From the NCBI GenBank assembly GCA_021234155.1, contig JAJEKV010000141.1, forward strand, positions 810,039-874,038: DNA of 64,000 nt, given 5' to 3'. The notes under the pieces are model-generated. The model did no database searches. It had not been told where the DNA came from and saw nothing but the letters and a program-made list of their open reading frames with translations. The stretch is from Isoetes taiwanensis. Its lineage: Eukaryota > Streptophyta > Lycopodiopsida > Isoetales > Isoetaceae. This document shows positions 11,062 through 20,634 of the stretch, one piece after another (within the stretch, counting starts at the first letter, position 1; each line of letters begins with the position of its first letter). A program made the translations under genes and the position numbers.

Positions 11062-11439
11062 AAGCTTGGGCCTCCTTTTCTTTTTCTTGTACATGCTGGG
11101 CTCCCTGTTTTTTTCTTGTACATGCAGGCCTCCGGCCTTTTTTGAACCCTTTTTTTCTCTTGTAAAGCCTTCGGGCTCTGATTTCAAGCCTCCCGGCTCA
11201 AGTAAATTGTGAATTCGGCATTTAAATGTAAAGCCCTCTGGGCAAATTTTCTGAAATACAGACTGTAAATTTTTGAATTCAGACTCAATTTGGTTCCTGC
11301 TTCACTAAAAATGTTGTAAACGTTTATAACTGTAAAACAATTCACAGGGCTTTTAGGATTCACTGACCCAATTTGCATTTCACAGGGTTTAGGGTTCACG
11401 AAATAATGAATTGGTACACAGGGTTTAAGTGTCTGCCAT

Positions 11440-12170
11440 GTGTCGATGTATTCAAGCCATTCGATGTATTCAAGCCATTGAACATTATTCATTAACCATT
11501 GAACATTGAACCATTGAACATTGAACATTGAACCATTGAACATTGAACCATTGAACCATTAAACATTGAATATCAACCATTGAACATTATTCATTAACCA
11601 ACCATTGAATATTAGATGTGGCCAAGACTTCATGTGGCCACATTAACCCAATTTGGTTTATGTGGCCACAACTTCATGTGGCCACATTAACCCAATTTGG
11701 TTAATGTGGCCAGGAGTTCATGTGGCCACATTAACCAAAATGGGTTAATGTGGCCAACTTGGTTAATGTGGCCACATTTACCCAATTTGGTAAATGTGGC
11801 CAACACTTCATGTGGCCACATTAACCCAATTTGGTTAATGTGGCCAAATGTGGCCAAGACTTCATGTGGCCCCATTAGCCCAATTTGGTTAATGTGGCCA
11901 AGAGTTCATGTGGCCACATTAACCAAAATGGGTTAATGTGGCCAAGACTTCATGTGGCCACATTAACCCAATTTGGTTTATGTGGCCACAACTTCATGTG
12001 GCCACATTAACCCAATTTGGTTAATGTGGCCAAGAGTTCATGTGGTCACATTAACCAAAATGGGTTAATGTGGCCAAGACTTCATGTGGCCACATTAACC
12101 CAATTTGGTTAATGTGGCCAAGAGTTAATGTGGCCACATTAACCAAAATGGGTTAATGTGGCCAACAGTG
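11440..12170. repeat. GGTTAATGTGGCCA array 3 with CCATTGAACA satellite
   Basis: 11440-11600 is a tandem of CCATTGAACATT units. 11612-12167 is the element motif in alternating orientation with two alternating spacers, AAGACTTCATG and AAGAGTTCATG, and two alternating loops, CCAATTTGG and CAAAATGG. This gives a higher-order period of roughly 80-90 bp made of potential hairpins. Reading frames across it (for example 11687-11936) are repeat artefacts. Confidence 0.9.
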
Positions 12171-12316
12171 TGTTAAATAAACACTAAACAATGTTAAATA
12201 CACAGAAAACGAAATGTGCAATTTCTTTTATTTTTCTTAGGGCAAGGTGTGTCTACATTGCATTTATAAAAGACACATAACTTTATAAAAGACATGTGTT
12301 TGTTTGGCCACAACCT

Positions 12317-12540
12317 TCACTCTTGAAGGTGCCCTTCACACTCTCGCGAAAACACACTAGAACCAACAACCTTCTTTTGCCTCTTCTGACACTCCACGAA
12401 TGGAACTGGCCTGACCAATGTTTTTCCATTGAAATCCTCCACGATGGGTAGACTGGGTGCAGCCACAGTGTCTAACTTGCAAGTGGTCAATCTCTCCAAC
12501 TTCAAAGTCCCGGGGGGTTCACCTAGATTATGGGGTCCAA
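12317..12540 (-). other. Possible C-terminal exon of unknown protein
   Basis: A minus-strand frame reading LKLERLTTCKLDTVAAPSLP... to a stop at 12317. It lies downstream of the transposase SWIM segment and could be an old terminal exon. It adjoins a short inverted duplication (12508-12532 against 12951-12972). Weak evidence. Confidence 0.2.
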
Positions 12541-12940
12541 ATGGGTTTTTTTATTGCCTTTCTGGTACCGTATACGTAAGAAAAATATAAGGTTTTTATA
12601 GTTTGAATGCCGTATAGATACCAGAGGGAGTGGGGTGGCGCCAGTGTTTGATTCGTATCATACTCTAAGGGTCCGTCATTTTTGGTGAGCTTCTATTGTT
12701 CAGGATTCTGTGATAATGCGATATGACTATGATAATGTATATTATGCATATATAAAATAATAGTGATATCTTATATGTATGGAAGGGGTTGTCAAGTAAA
12801 AGTATTTTGGGCAAGTAATTATATGATATGGGTTGCATTCTTTTACAAATAATGTAGTCGTATACAAAGGGTTTTTCATATGGAACTGTCGTATACAATG
12901 GGTTTTTTGGCAACCTAAGGAACGCACATGGCATATATAT

Positions 12941-13860
12941 CTATAATAGAGGTGAATCCCCCGGGTTCAAAGTAAGCTCCCGTAGGAGGAAATCTGCCTC
13001 CAGAGCAACTTGTGGGCTACTAGATATGGTCTCCCTAATGCGGGCCATGCTCGCATTTATGCTACTCTCAATTCTTGTGGTGGGGGAAATCTTCTCCTCA
13101 CCAATGCCATCCTCAGGTACAATCTTCTCCTCACCATTGTCATCCTCCAATCCGGTCACCAATGTGCAAGTATCCTCTGGACTAGATGGTGCCCTGTTAT
13201 CAAGAAAACCATCATCGTATGCCTCTCCAAATGCCCTCAAGTTCTCCAAACCGCCAGCTTGAGAACCATGCAATGTTTCACAAACCCTTAAAATGTCCTC
13301 CTCACTATACTTGGCCATCATTTGGATCACTTTGACCTGGTGTTTGCAGATGTTACCTTTCATACCCCAAGGGCAGTCACAAGATGACCAATGCTCATGT
13401 GCGACATCCACAAGGTAGGGCACAGCCTCTCGGCTTTCATCCCAAGCATCCATATTTTGACTCCACACTTGGCCCTCCCTTCTTTGAAGTTCAACCATCT
13501 AACAGCCCTCATCGGGGAATGACACGTGCCCCTATAATTCTTTGTCTCAACTATGTGCTCCTGTCTCTTATTCACTTTGAAACCCTCATCCTTCTTGAAC
13601 CTGTCATAAAAAAGGTGTGTTTCCAATCTACAAGTGAGCATGTAGATCAACCAATCAATCCTCCTACCTCTCAATCCCTAGCTTTCTCTTCATTTGGTTG
13701 TGATAAGCCTCTATAGCAGCATTTGTCTCTTGGTTGGTATGAGGGTAGATTCTAGTAGCAATGATCCAAGTCGTGATGTTCTTAGTCCAAGTCCTGTTCA
13801 TGTACTTAACAACCCTTTTCCAAGATTTGTATTTCTCCTTGAACTCATCAATAGCCTCAA
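12941..13860 (-). pseudogene. MULE transposase C-terminal part with SWIM finger
   Basis: This continues the transposase downstream of its catalytic part but is spread over several frames. First (13860-13690) comes a frame reading IDEFKEKYKSWKRVVKYMN, after an in-frame TAG. Then comes a frame in 13674-13360 with KNYRGTC. The last frame, 13498-12941, contains the SWIM zinc finger CDCPWGMKGNICKH (CxC...CxH) near residue 40 and an acidic Glu-rich tail. A TAG sits directly before the MVELQRREGQVW segment. SWIM fingers follow the catalytic core in many plant MULE transposases and in FAR1/FHY3. The breaks suggest that this copy no longer makes a full protein, unless short introns remove them. Confidence 0.8.
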
Positions 13861-13874
13861 AGCTTCCCTAATCC

Positions 13875-15391
13875 TTACCAAATCTTCCATCCGCTTCCAC
13901 ATGTGTGCATTATGTGGCCAAGGTTCTTAAACATCTCCCCTCTAATCTTCTTGTTCTTCACACGCTTCAAGAGCATTTTCATCCAATTTCTCCTCACATG
14001 CCAAATGCACAATTGTATTCTAGAATTAGGCCAAACCTTTTCCAATGCATTAATCTCTGCTTTGGCATCATCAACAATAAAACAAGAGGGTTGCCAAGTG
14101 GGATCCACACCATGGATGTGATTCTTCAATGCAAAGAGCCAAGGTCGGATGTCCTCTTCTGCCTGGCTAGACGAGAGAACCCAAGCAACGGGTACACCAT
14201 TTCCATGGTCATCGTATACTAGCAAGGTGTACAGGTTATAGCAATGGTCGTTTGTCTTGAAAGTTGAGTCCATTGCTACAGCATTGTTCTTGCCATGTTC
14301 CAAGAGAATCTTCATTTGAAAGGGAGTGATTATCCCTAGAGTAAATGGTACACCTTCTTGGTACAAGAACACTGATTCAGGGTGCAATTCTACCCACATC
14401 CTTACACTCAAACCAACGTCTTCATGTAACATCCAAGTGTCCAATGCTATCTTCCTAGACAAATTGTAGAGATCATCCATGTGAAGGAATTGATCTCTAT
14501 TCTTCACATTATTCGGATCAATCCTCTTCTTTAGAGCCCATTGCTCTTCATACTGCCTGTATACCTCCTGTGGGGTGTGATTCTGTATCAACTGATTCCT
14601 GGCCCAATCTTTCTTCTCTTTTGATAACCAAGGAGCTACTTCGTGCCTGGTCTTGGCACATTGAGGGTCATTAACACCATGACATACTTTGCCTTCCACA
14701 TCAATGTGTTCCATCTCATGAAAGGTTATTTTGGTGCATTCGGGTTTCAAATACAATTGCTTCGTGGTGAAATGGCACCTACACCCTCTCTTGATGCTCA
14801 TACCCCTCTGTCTCTTTGAGTATGATGGGTCTATCCTCTTTGCTTCGGCAACCATAGCTTTGGTTGTCTTGTGCTTTACTTCACGAGGTTGCTTACGGAG
14901 ATCTTTTGGACCATAGCCACAGTGGTAGCTAAAACAAAAAAACCAAAGTTCAATTACTGTGTGAAACATTCAAACATATATGCACTAACAAGCAATTAAC
15001 TAACTTGCATAATATGGCCACATTAACCACTATTACTAAGTAAGTCCACATTAACAACCACTACTAACTAAGGCCACATTAACCACCACCAAAGGCCACG
15101 TAGACCAACCACCACTACCACCCCACGCGAAAATTAAGAGATTGGGTTATGGCCACATTAACCGACAACTTACCTCACGATCTTGAGATAGGCTTGCTCG
15201 TCGACACGCTTCTTTGCATGTCCACTCTCTCTTGACCGAGACCATTGCTTATAAAATGTAGTATTGAACCCTGGATAATTCTGCTCCCCATTGATGAAGT
15301 CTGAAACTCTATTAGTTGGAATATAGCAGCAAGGAACAGCAACAGAGCCACTATTTGGGACTGTGTGGTGATTTTCCATTTCCCATATCAA
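13875..15391 (-). CDS. MULE transposase, N-terminal and catalytic exons
   Basis: Exon 1 (15391-15174, MIWEMENHHTVPNSG...) ends at a strong donor GAG|GTAAGT. Exon 2 starts after TTTTGTTTTAG at 14928 and runs to a stop at 13875. The join is in phase and gives 423 aa. The N-terminal region has a Cys/His cluster (GCRCHF...HEMEHI), probably DNA-binding. The MULE core follows: first Asp in AMDSTFKTND (about residue 293), second Asp in CFIVDDAKAEINAL (about 359), and the diagnostic CIWHVRRNW (C-x2-H) at about 380. The enzyme would cut and rejoin element ends at the TIRs. The gene starts about 350 bp inside the right TIR, as expected for a TIR-driven promoter. The stop at 13875 is probably a frameshift, because homologous-looking coding sequence continues below it. 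Confidence 0.88.
15000..15165. repeat. Motif copies within transposase intron
   Basis: The intron between transposase exons 1 and 2 contains several GGCCACATTAACC copies, so the motif has also spread within a transcribed intron. Confidence 0.75.
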
Positions 15392-15738
15392 ATCCTTCCT
15401 TGAAAACGGGCCTGGGGGAGGATCTTGAATGGGGAGGATCTGAAATTCGATTTGCTGCTTACAGAGTTTTCCTTTCCGAAAATAATTGAGAAGCCAACAA
15501 TTGAAAGCTTACCTTCTCTACCTCCGGATCGATCACGTCGGCCGCCATCTCCTACAACCCGACGAATTCAACCCGACGAAGGGGAAGGATCCGGAAGGGG
15601 AATGGGTGGAAGGGGATTTCTGAAATTCTCATCCAAATGGAATTTCTTCGAGAGCAAGGCATTTCACTGTCTGAAGCTGAAGCGGGAGAACGATCTTGCT
15701 CCGAACTATACAGGAACAAATGATTGAAGTCTCTTCTG

Positions 15739-15968
15739 CAGGTACGGTTGGCAGGTTGCAGTTAATGCGGATTTGGCATGGCATGGGAAGTAGCATGGGA
15801 TATCCCGCATGGCTGCTCTCGCATGGCATCCGCCTGCCCCATGAATGGGGCATGGCGGCGAGAACCCATGCCCATCAATCGGATGGATGGCGTGCATGGC
15901 AATGGAGTGGTGGATATCGGGATTTCTGGCCACATTAACCAGATCCCGCTTGAGATATACGGAGTTCC
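15739..15968. repeat. MULE right terminal inverted repeat
   Basis: About 230 bp, the inverted partner of 2266-2498, ending ..TATACGGAGTTCC. It contains TGGCCACATTAACC, the inverse of the motif in the left TIR. Confidence 0.92.
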
Positions 15969-15977
15969 CTCTGTCAC
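15969..15977. repeat. 9-bp target-site duplication, right copy
   Basis: CTCTGTCAC, identical to 2257-2265. Confidence 0.92.
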
Positions 15978-16859
15978 AGGTACCATATAGCAAGCAGAGG
16001 ACAACAATGGTCATGATGAAATAGCATCACATTAGTACGTTAGAAGGCAGAAAGAACATAAGGCGCACATCATGCTCAAAGATCCTCCACAAACACAGAA
16101 CAAGGTTCCTGCAAGAGGCTCCCATCAAACCACAGGGCAGCTGTACACCTCCAGTTCTCCTCGGCCCTCCATCAACCACGTCTCTAGCCATAATATGGCA
16201 ATTGGCGCCACTGCTCCACAACCATCGTACTTCTCAAGCAGCCTCATTGAAACCACGGATGATTGCTTCGTCTGTACAGAGAAAAAGGGACTCCGGAAGA
16301 AAGCGTGCCACCATCAAACAATCAAAAAGCAAAGCCGACGGGCCTTCTAGCAATCCACATGCCAGATAACTAGAATCAAATACATATTTCCTCTTGAATA
16401 TGCACACAAACCTCTTCACATGCGATGCAGAAAGAATGCAAAAATCAGACATGGGCATTCCCATCTCAGGCTTCCTATCACAAATCACTTGGCGATCCCT
16501 TCCAGAACAATAGAATAAGGAAGCGCAGTCCCTTGTAAGAGAAAAGAAAGCTCGAAAAGCAACAGAGCAGCCCGCTTTCTGCACAAAGGAAATCATCTTC
16601 TACTCAGGTCCACCTGTCCGGCCGCCAAAATCGGGCTGCTTTTAGCAACCCCCGTGAAGGCATAACCTGCCTTCTGTGACAATGCACAACGGCCACAAAA
16701 TTCCCAGCCCCCACAAAACACACATTTGGGGAAAAAAATAATGGCCTCCCCTTTTTTCTGCCCAACCTACAGCAAAATCTACATTTTGTGACGTAATCTT
16801 AAACACATAAATTACAAGGGCTTTTTTTTTTTAATTTTAATTTTCCAAAAAAGCATTGG
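15978..16859. other. Intergenic, upstream of LRR gene
   Basis: No convincing gene. Several short frames are open on both strands without family resemblance. The last 100 bp, including an A/T-rich stretch at 16825-16850, is the probable promoter and leader region of the next gene. Confidence 0.5.
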
Positions 16860-18421
16860 ATGGGCGCGCCTCTTCGTGCTGAACGTAAGGTGAACTCATC
16901 GCCATGCTCGGTGGAAAAAATGCCCCCAAAGAGAGGTAAACCCAAAGCCAAAGGTAAAGGTAAAGGAAAGAAGGACGGACCGAAGCAGGATCCTGGATGG
17001 AACAAGGTATTCTATGGTTGTTTAAGTTGTTTTCGCATCATGGCTCACATTATTCTATCAGGCCATTGTGCTTGGAAAGTGGGAGAGGTCTTTGGAGGCC
17101 TTGCCAGATCCAAATATTGCACCAAGTTTTCAGGAGATCCGAGAGAAGATTTTGATGTCCTGCCAGCTGGTTTGTTATTTTTCAGAACAAATTTCGAGTT
17201 GAAGATCAAATTTTGGCTGTTGTGTTGACAATTTGTGGGGATTCTTGCCTTCATCTTTGATAGAATCTAACTTTCTTTTCTGCAGATTTCCATTATTTGG
17301 ACAGCTACTGTAGATGAACATTTTCTTGCTGAGATTTTTTCCGTTCCTCGATCTTATTTGGTAAGGAAAAATATTTCTTGCTCAGAACTATCTACAATAT
17401 AGAAATTTTCTTCGAGTTTTTGACAGCTCAAGTTAGAGCTCCGAGGATCAAAATATCTTCAAAAATTTGTGCTGCCAGTTTCTTCTATCTGCCCTGCATT
17501 GCGAGAATTGGACCTTTCATGTTGTCAAATTTTGGGACATGTTTTTATTGAGGTAGACATACTACCTTCTTTTCCTCAGTCTGAACTTGGTAAGATTGAT
17601 TCTAATTCTTGGAACTATTGTTAGGACGTGTTGTAACGTAAATTTATGGTACTACCTAGAAGACTGGATTCTCCAACTATCAGGTGTATGTAATTTGTTC
17701 AACATATAGGGCATTAGCTAGTGTTGCAGCTAGGGGACATAACAGAGTTTTCTAGCATAGATGATTTGTAAACTAGTGTGAAGTACCTCAATTTGCAAAT
17801 GCAGCGTGTACCTCTGTGTCCAGCTAAGAAAGGTAAAATGGCATTTGACATTGATATTAAATTCTTAAATGCACAGTCAAGCACATTGGAGACACTGTCC
17901 CTGGCCCGGTGCATCTCTTTGAAAAAGGCACTCATACTAGCACGGGCACTGAAGGAGCTTGACTTGCATGAGTGCGAGGATCTTGTTGACCTTATGTTGT
18001 GGAGTGATTCTCTGACAAAGCTGGAACTTGCACGCAAGGAAATGGAGCGACTAGAATTATACTGCCCTATGCTTAAGGATTTCATTGCTCCAGAAATAAA
18101 GGTAATTCTTGGAATTTGTAATATTGTTGCTGAATGTGGTGAGGTCTGATCCTTTGGCTCTACATTTGTAAGAGATAGCTACCCTCATGGGCCTAGAATT
18201 TTTTGAGAATTTTTCTGATCTTATTACTTTTTCTTTAGCCGCCGAGTGAGCCGTATGTTGCACATCCTCCTATTTCTCTTGTTCTTGAGGCTAGTGATAG
18301 CCTTCAACCATACCCAAGTCTGCCGACAAGCTCAAAGAGTGATTTAAGCCATGCAAGGATGTATGACTTAAAGATTCCTCAGACCCCTTTACTTGGATTC
18401 AACTCATATCTACATTCCTAA
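16860..18421 (+). CDS. Leucine-rich repeat (RNI/F-box-LRR-like) protein
   Basis: Six exons, all multiples of three with phase-0 GT/AG introns: 16860 or 16920-17006, 17062-17169, 17286-17360, 17427-17552, 17805-18101, 18239-18421. The first in-frame ATG is 16860 (311 aa); the start at 16920, MPPKRGKPKAKGKGKGKKDG (291 aa), looks more natural because it gives a lysine-rich tail. After a helical segment (AIVLGKWERSLEALPDPNIA), exon 4 has LRR-type text LRELDLSCCQIL, and exon 5 has three LRR-like strands: LETLSLARCISLKKA, LKELDLHECEDLVD and LTKLELARKEMERL. These resemble the Cys-containing LRRs of plant F-box/LRR (RNI-like) proteins. No F-box is seen. An alternative exon 4 donor at about 17590 is possible. 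The exon 4-5 link is the least certain. Confidence 0.78.
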
Positions 18422-18578
18422 AGAACATGGCACGTTAGCTCTTGTTTCCCAACAAGCCTATTGTAGAGAAGCACCTGTGGAGAAGGTAGAGTTCATGCAC
18501 AAGGCAGAGCAATCTACATTCAACACGGACATGCATGACAGGACAAGGGAATTTTACTACATAAATGTGAAGGTAGAA

Positions 18579-18983
18579 GATTTTACTGTTATCCGCCATT
18601 TTGCTAATTTATGTGGGTTCACCATTTGATCCATAATGCATATCTTCCCTGCACTGTATGACCAGAAAGAGTACTCCAAGCAAGATATGATTTGTATTAT
18701 AGATTTCTCTAGTTTATTACATAGATTGAAATCTGCTTAAAAAGTATTACATTGTGGCAAACTCCACATAGCGCATGATTTTACTGTTATCCACCATTTT
18801 GCTCATTTATATGGGTTCACCATTTGATCCATAACCCATATCTTCCCTGCACTCATGTATGACCAGAAAGAATATTCCAAGCAAGATATAATTTGTATTA
18901 TAGGCTTCTCTAGTATATTATATAAATTGAAATTTGCTTGAAAAATATTACATTGTGGCAAATTCAAACTCCTCATAGCGCAT
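18579..18983. repeat. 200-bp tandem duplication at convergent gene ends
   Basis: 18579-18776 and 18777-18983 are near-identical direct repeats starting GATTTTACTGTTATCC. The right copy includes the last codons of the ginkbilobin-like gene. The left copy therefore carries a duplicated 3' end (ATGCGCTATGTGGAGTTTGC on the minus strand) and its 3' untranslated sequence. Confidence 0.9.
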
Positions 18984-19346
18984 GTAACATCCAGCTAGTT
19001 GGACAATTGCTCCAACTGCTGAATTGCATATTGTCCATATGTTTTGAGAAAGAAATAGTAGGCAATGTGTGCATCTAATCCCTGTCAAGTCACTCCGACA
19101 CATAGCATGCCCGTATGCTTGACATACACCGCCATTCAATCTATTTGATTTGTAGTTAAACTGGTTGCTTGGAGTATTGATATACAAGTCTGCAAGAAGG
19201 GAGTCAAGGCATACGCGATCTGTATCCCCAGGTTGAATTCTTTTAGTATGATTGCAAGCTTCGAAGATCAGTGTTTCATCAATAGCTCCCAGTGTAGACT
19301 CCATAAAGACTAGTCCTACTAGCATTGCCATCAAACTGGTCTTCAT
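18948..19346 (-). CDS. Secreted ginkbilobin-like (Gnk2/DUF26) protein
   Basis: 132 aa, intronless. Residues 1-21 (MKTSLMAMLVGLVFMESTLGA) are a signal peptide, so the protein is probably apoplastic. The rest is one Gnk2 domain with the hallmark C-X8-C-X2-C motif (CRSDLTGIRCTHC, residues 83-95) and the conserved ICN..GA.VQL..C..RYE block near the end. Gnk2 of Ginkgo is a mannose-binding antifungal protein; its three sugar-contacting residues are Asn, Arg and Glu. Here Asn32 and Glu125 are kept but the Arg position is Ile114. Two extra Cys (46 and 75) beyond the usual six could form an added disulfide. The size matches single-domain Gnk2 proteins rather than the tandem-domain CRK receptors. An antimicrobial or defence role is inferred. 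A possible TATA (CATATAATTTG on the minus strand) lies about 75-85 bp upstream of the ATG. Confidence 0.9.
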   Translation of the reverse strand: MKTSLMAMLVGLVFMESTLGAIDETLIFEACNHTKRIQPGDTDRVCLDSLLADLYINTPSNQFNYKSNRLNGGVCQAYGHAMCRSDLTGIRCTHCLLFLSQNIWTICNSAVGAIVQLAGCYMRYEEFEFATM

Positions 19347-20634
19347 TGCTTAAAGGTTGCTTTGGAGCACTGTAATGAAGAAAATTATCAACCCGTTATT
19401 ATATGAATTATAATTAGCAAATTATATGTGAAAACTATATGAAGTCTCACAATGAAAGAAGTGAAGTCGTCACCAGGATGCTCATAATTTTAACCCATCC
19501 AGTATATATATTTAGCCAACACCACGACTTTCTTGAGGGTAGGCAAGCAGTGCAAGGCATATGTGCTGGTGTAGATAAAAAGCATAAAATGTGTGACAAC
19601 GACATCATTTTGAGAATAGCGATGTCTAGAGTAGCCTATATGGATAGTACAACGTAGTCCTTGACCTTAAACGGGTAGACATCTTCAACGCAACTTTTTG
19701 GTCAATCTTTTATATAATTCTAACTGTAATACCTTAAATTTTTTTGCTAATTTATTTTGCTTTTCTTTTACTTATACTTTGTTTTGTTTCTTTCCCTCAT
19801 GATTTGCAATGAAGGCAAACAATCTCTTTAATTTTGTGAATGTAAGTTTGTCAAAATTAGAAAATGTGCCAAACAAATGTGGAAGCAAACCCTTTTATAT
19901 GTGCTCGGGCACAAAAGATGTTGGTTTCCATGTTGTTAGAGGTGGGGTTGCCGAGCTCACGCAATGTCCTTTCGAGGCACATTACCTAACGTAATGGGCA
20001 AGGGGGATGCAACTATAACTATACGATAGTGGACAGCAGCCATGTGGCATGAGTTGGAAGATGGGGCAATAGATGACGTCATGGGGGGAGTTATTGGAAG
20101 TAATCACGGTCTATAATAGAACATTACATATATTCTAACAAGGTGCCAAAGCACTACAGATTGCTTCAATGCCGTGAGCAATGGTGTATTTTGCACAAGC
20201 AATAAAAAACATGAACGTTTTATGTCTTTATTGTCTGGCAAAGGAACGTCATGTCCTAATGGCCAGGTCAAGGACATTTTCTAGTCTTAAAAAAAGCCTA
20301 AAGAGAAAATCCAAAAGGATTACTATATTCATAATTACTTTCCTAAGTTCAAAAGGATTACTATAATTATTTCTCAAATTTACCACTGGCTTTATCAAGA
20401 CACTCAAACTAGTACCTTCTTCAACCAAAAAAAAAAGCTAACTAATTGAGGAAATTGAGCACTCAAGCTATAGAGATGTGACATTCACAAAGCTTCGATG
20501 CATGGCATATAAGTGCGTATGGTAGACTTAAGGTATATCAAATATCCATGGGTTGAATTCCTAGCTTCCTATGTCAAAAATTTGTTCTGGGCAATTTTTG
20601 AACTAGAAATTTCTGGTGGCACCGCTTAGAGCAT
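19347..20634. other. Intergenic, no gene recognised
   Basis: AT-rich DNA upstream of the ginkbilobin-like gene. Short frames only, without family resemblance. Confidence 0.55.

Larger units (their letters stand above)
2266..15968 (-). mobile_element. Giant Mutator-like element (MULE), 13.7 kb
   Basis: The element is defined by long terminal inverted repeats (2266-2498 and 15739-15968, starting GGAACTCC) and an exact 9-bp flanking duplication. It carries a MULE transposase with a SWIM finger on the minus strand close to the right TIR, and at least five other gene-like units on both strands (about 2.7-3.4, 4.5-5.0, 5.9-8.2, 8.4-8.7, 9.3-9.9 and 10.6-11.1 kb). The spacers between them consist of arrays of GGTTAATGTGGCCA and its inverse. 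Most plant MULEs are 2-6 kb, so this one is unusually large. The perfect duplication implies fairly recent insertion. The transposase C-terminal half has frameshifts and a stop, so this copy may need help from another. Strand is given as that of the transposase. Confidence 0.93.

Noticed and set aside
11687-11936. Open frames on both strands rich in CGHINQ and LMWP words
   Set aside because: They are translations of the GGTTAATGTGGCCA array.
18393-18629. 78-codon frame after the LRR gene
   Set aside because: It overlaps the LRR stop in another frame and runs into the tandemly duplicated 3' region.
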